Notes under the pieces: generated by a model
The model's database searches: none
What the model was told of the DNA's origin: nothing
The model's input: the letters and a program-made list of their open reading frames with translations, nothing else
Translations under genes and position numbers: made by a program
NCBI RefSeq assembly: GCF_020531945.1
Contig: NZ_JAJATZ010000001.1
Coordinates: 248,001 to 312,000 of the forward strand
Direction: 5' to 3'
Source: Loktanella gaetbuli
GTDB taxonomy: Bacteria > Pseudomonadota > Alphaproteobacteria > Rhodobacterales > Rhodobacteraceae
DNA length: 64,000 nt
Part shown: in pieces, positions 63,740 to 64,000 of the stretch
Layout of the letters: every line of letters starts with the position of its first letter
How positions within the stretch are numbered: the first letter of the stretch is position 1

Positions 63740-64000
63740 TCACAGGTTGATGACGATCGCCGTGACGCCAACCACGGCCTCTACCGCGAAAAAGATCCAT
63801 TTCAGGCGGCTGGGACCGTCCAGCACGATCGAGGTGAGCCGGCCCACTGCACCGCCACCCCAGGCAAACCCGATCGCTGCATAGGCACCGGGCAGGCCAG
63901 TCAGAAGTGCTCCGACCCCCAGACCCACGAAGAGCGCACCGGAGGCAGCGCGGACCTCTGACAGGCCCATGGTGCTGTCGTTTTTGGTCGCGGTGTCCAG
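63740..64000 (-). CDS. DUF4345-like membrane protein (partial)
   Basis: The last 86 codons of a gene that enters from the right edge; there is no stop upstream. The visible part has helices (ALFVGLGVGALLTGLPGAYAA in part), a GLSEVRAASGAL turn and a final WIFFAVEAVVGVTAIVINL, which fits the DUF4345 pattern of small four-helix membrane proteins. The ATG at 63970 inside is probably not the start. Function unknown. It is on the same strand as the penicillin acylase, 69 bases before it. Confidence 0.65.
   Translation of the reverse strand: MDTATKNDSTMGLSEVRAASGALFVGLGVGALLTGLPGAYAAIGFAWGGGAVGRLTSIVLDGPSRLKWIFFAVEAVVGVTAIVINL

Overview
The window is ordinary chromosomal core sequence from an alphaproteobacterium of the Rhodobacterales (Roseobacter-type). 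This is inferred from protein style and gene content: a lipoyl-domain PdhB, the Entner-Doudoroff pair edd-eda, class I fructose-bisphosphate aldolase beside pgk, Bpt, DUF1289, DUF2852, the soxBDAG sarcosine oxidase operon, and separate CcmABCDG and CcmI cytochrome c maturation loci. The DNA is GC-rich with strong G/C third positions throughout. I see no base-composition island, insertion sequence, integrase, CRISPR array, tRNA or rRNA, and no recognisable DNA-binding transcription factor gene. About 66 protein genes cover nearly everything; no gene-free stretch reaches 300 bases.

Layout. 0-4.3 kb (minus): pyruvate dehydrogenase E1 (pdhB cut by the left edge, pdhA), a FtsB-like protein, aldolase and phosphoglycerate kinase. 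4.4-5.4 kb (plus): a cytosolic and a periplasmic cyclophilin in tandem. 5.6-8.3 kb (minus): nucleoside hydrolase, GNAT and SelO, translationally coupled. 8.5-15.8 kb: an EF-hand lipoprotein, then on minus ilvIH with a leader-peptide attenuator, YihY, YghU, Bpt, RDD, DUF2852 and YbaK. 15.8-21.3 kb: glnE with a coupled small gene, facing eda and edd. 21.5-25.8 kb: lipoprotein, rRNA methyltransferase and PIN protein, facing ccmI-ruvX-DUF1289. 26-31.1 kb: soxBDAG. 31.2-39.8 kb: sodB, a PLP dehydratase, a two-gene 'host attachment' unit, rarD, a LOG protein, a LysM protein, an Atm1-like ABC exporter and a Bcr/CflA exporter. 40-43.5 kb: yfgM-like, bamB-like and der, the same order as in E. coli. 43.5-45.5 kb: TspO-like and serS. 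45.8-51.7 kb: yajC-secD-secF-Mth938-ccmABCDG, one dense plus-strand run. 51.9-64 kb: acnA, DUF1223, an LpxL-type acyltransferase, an orphan FliG-like protein, a small Cys-rich peptide, purB, DUF6314, bioY, a diguanylate cyclase, a penicillin acylase family enzyme and a partial DUF4345 protein.

How it fits together. Central carbon metabolism dominates the left part (Entner-Doudoroff, lower glycolysis/gluconeogenesis, pyruvate dehydrogenase) and is joined further right by aconitase. A related 12-base palindrome at edd, a pair of near copies before fba and a weaker relative before pdhA suggest shared control by a LacI-type regulator encoded elsewhere. Membrane biogenesis (Sec, BamB/YfgM, cytochrome c maturation) occupies the middle. 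I found no convincing undescribed system. The best signals are the ilv attenuator, the shared carbon operators, the orphan FliG-like locus and several small coupled genes of unknown role.
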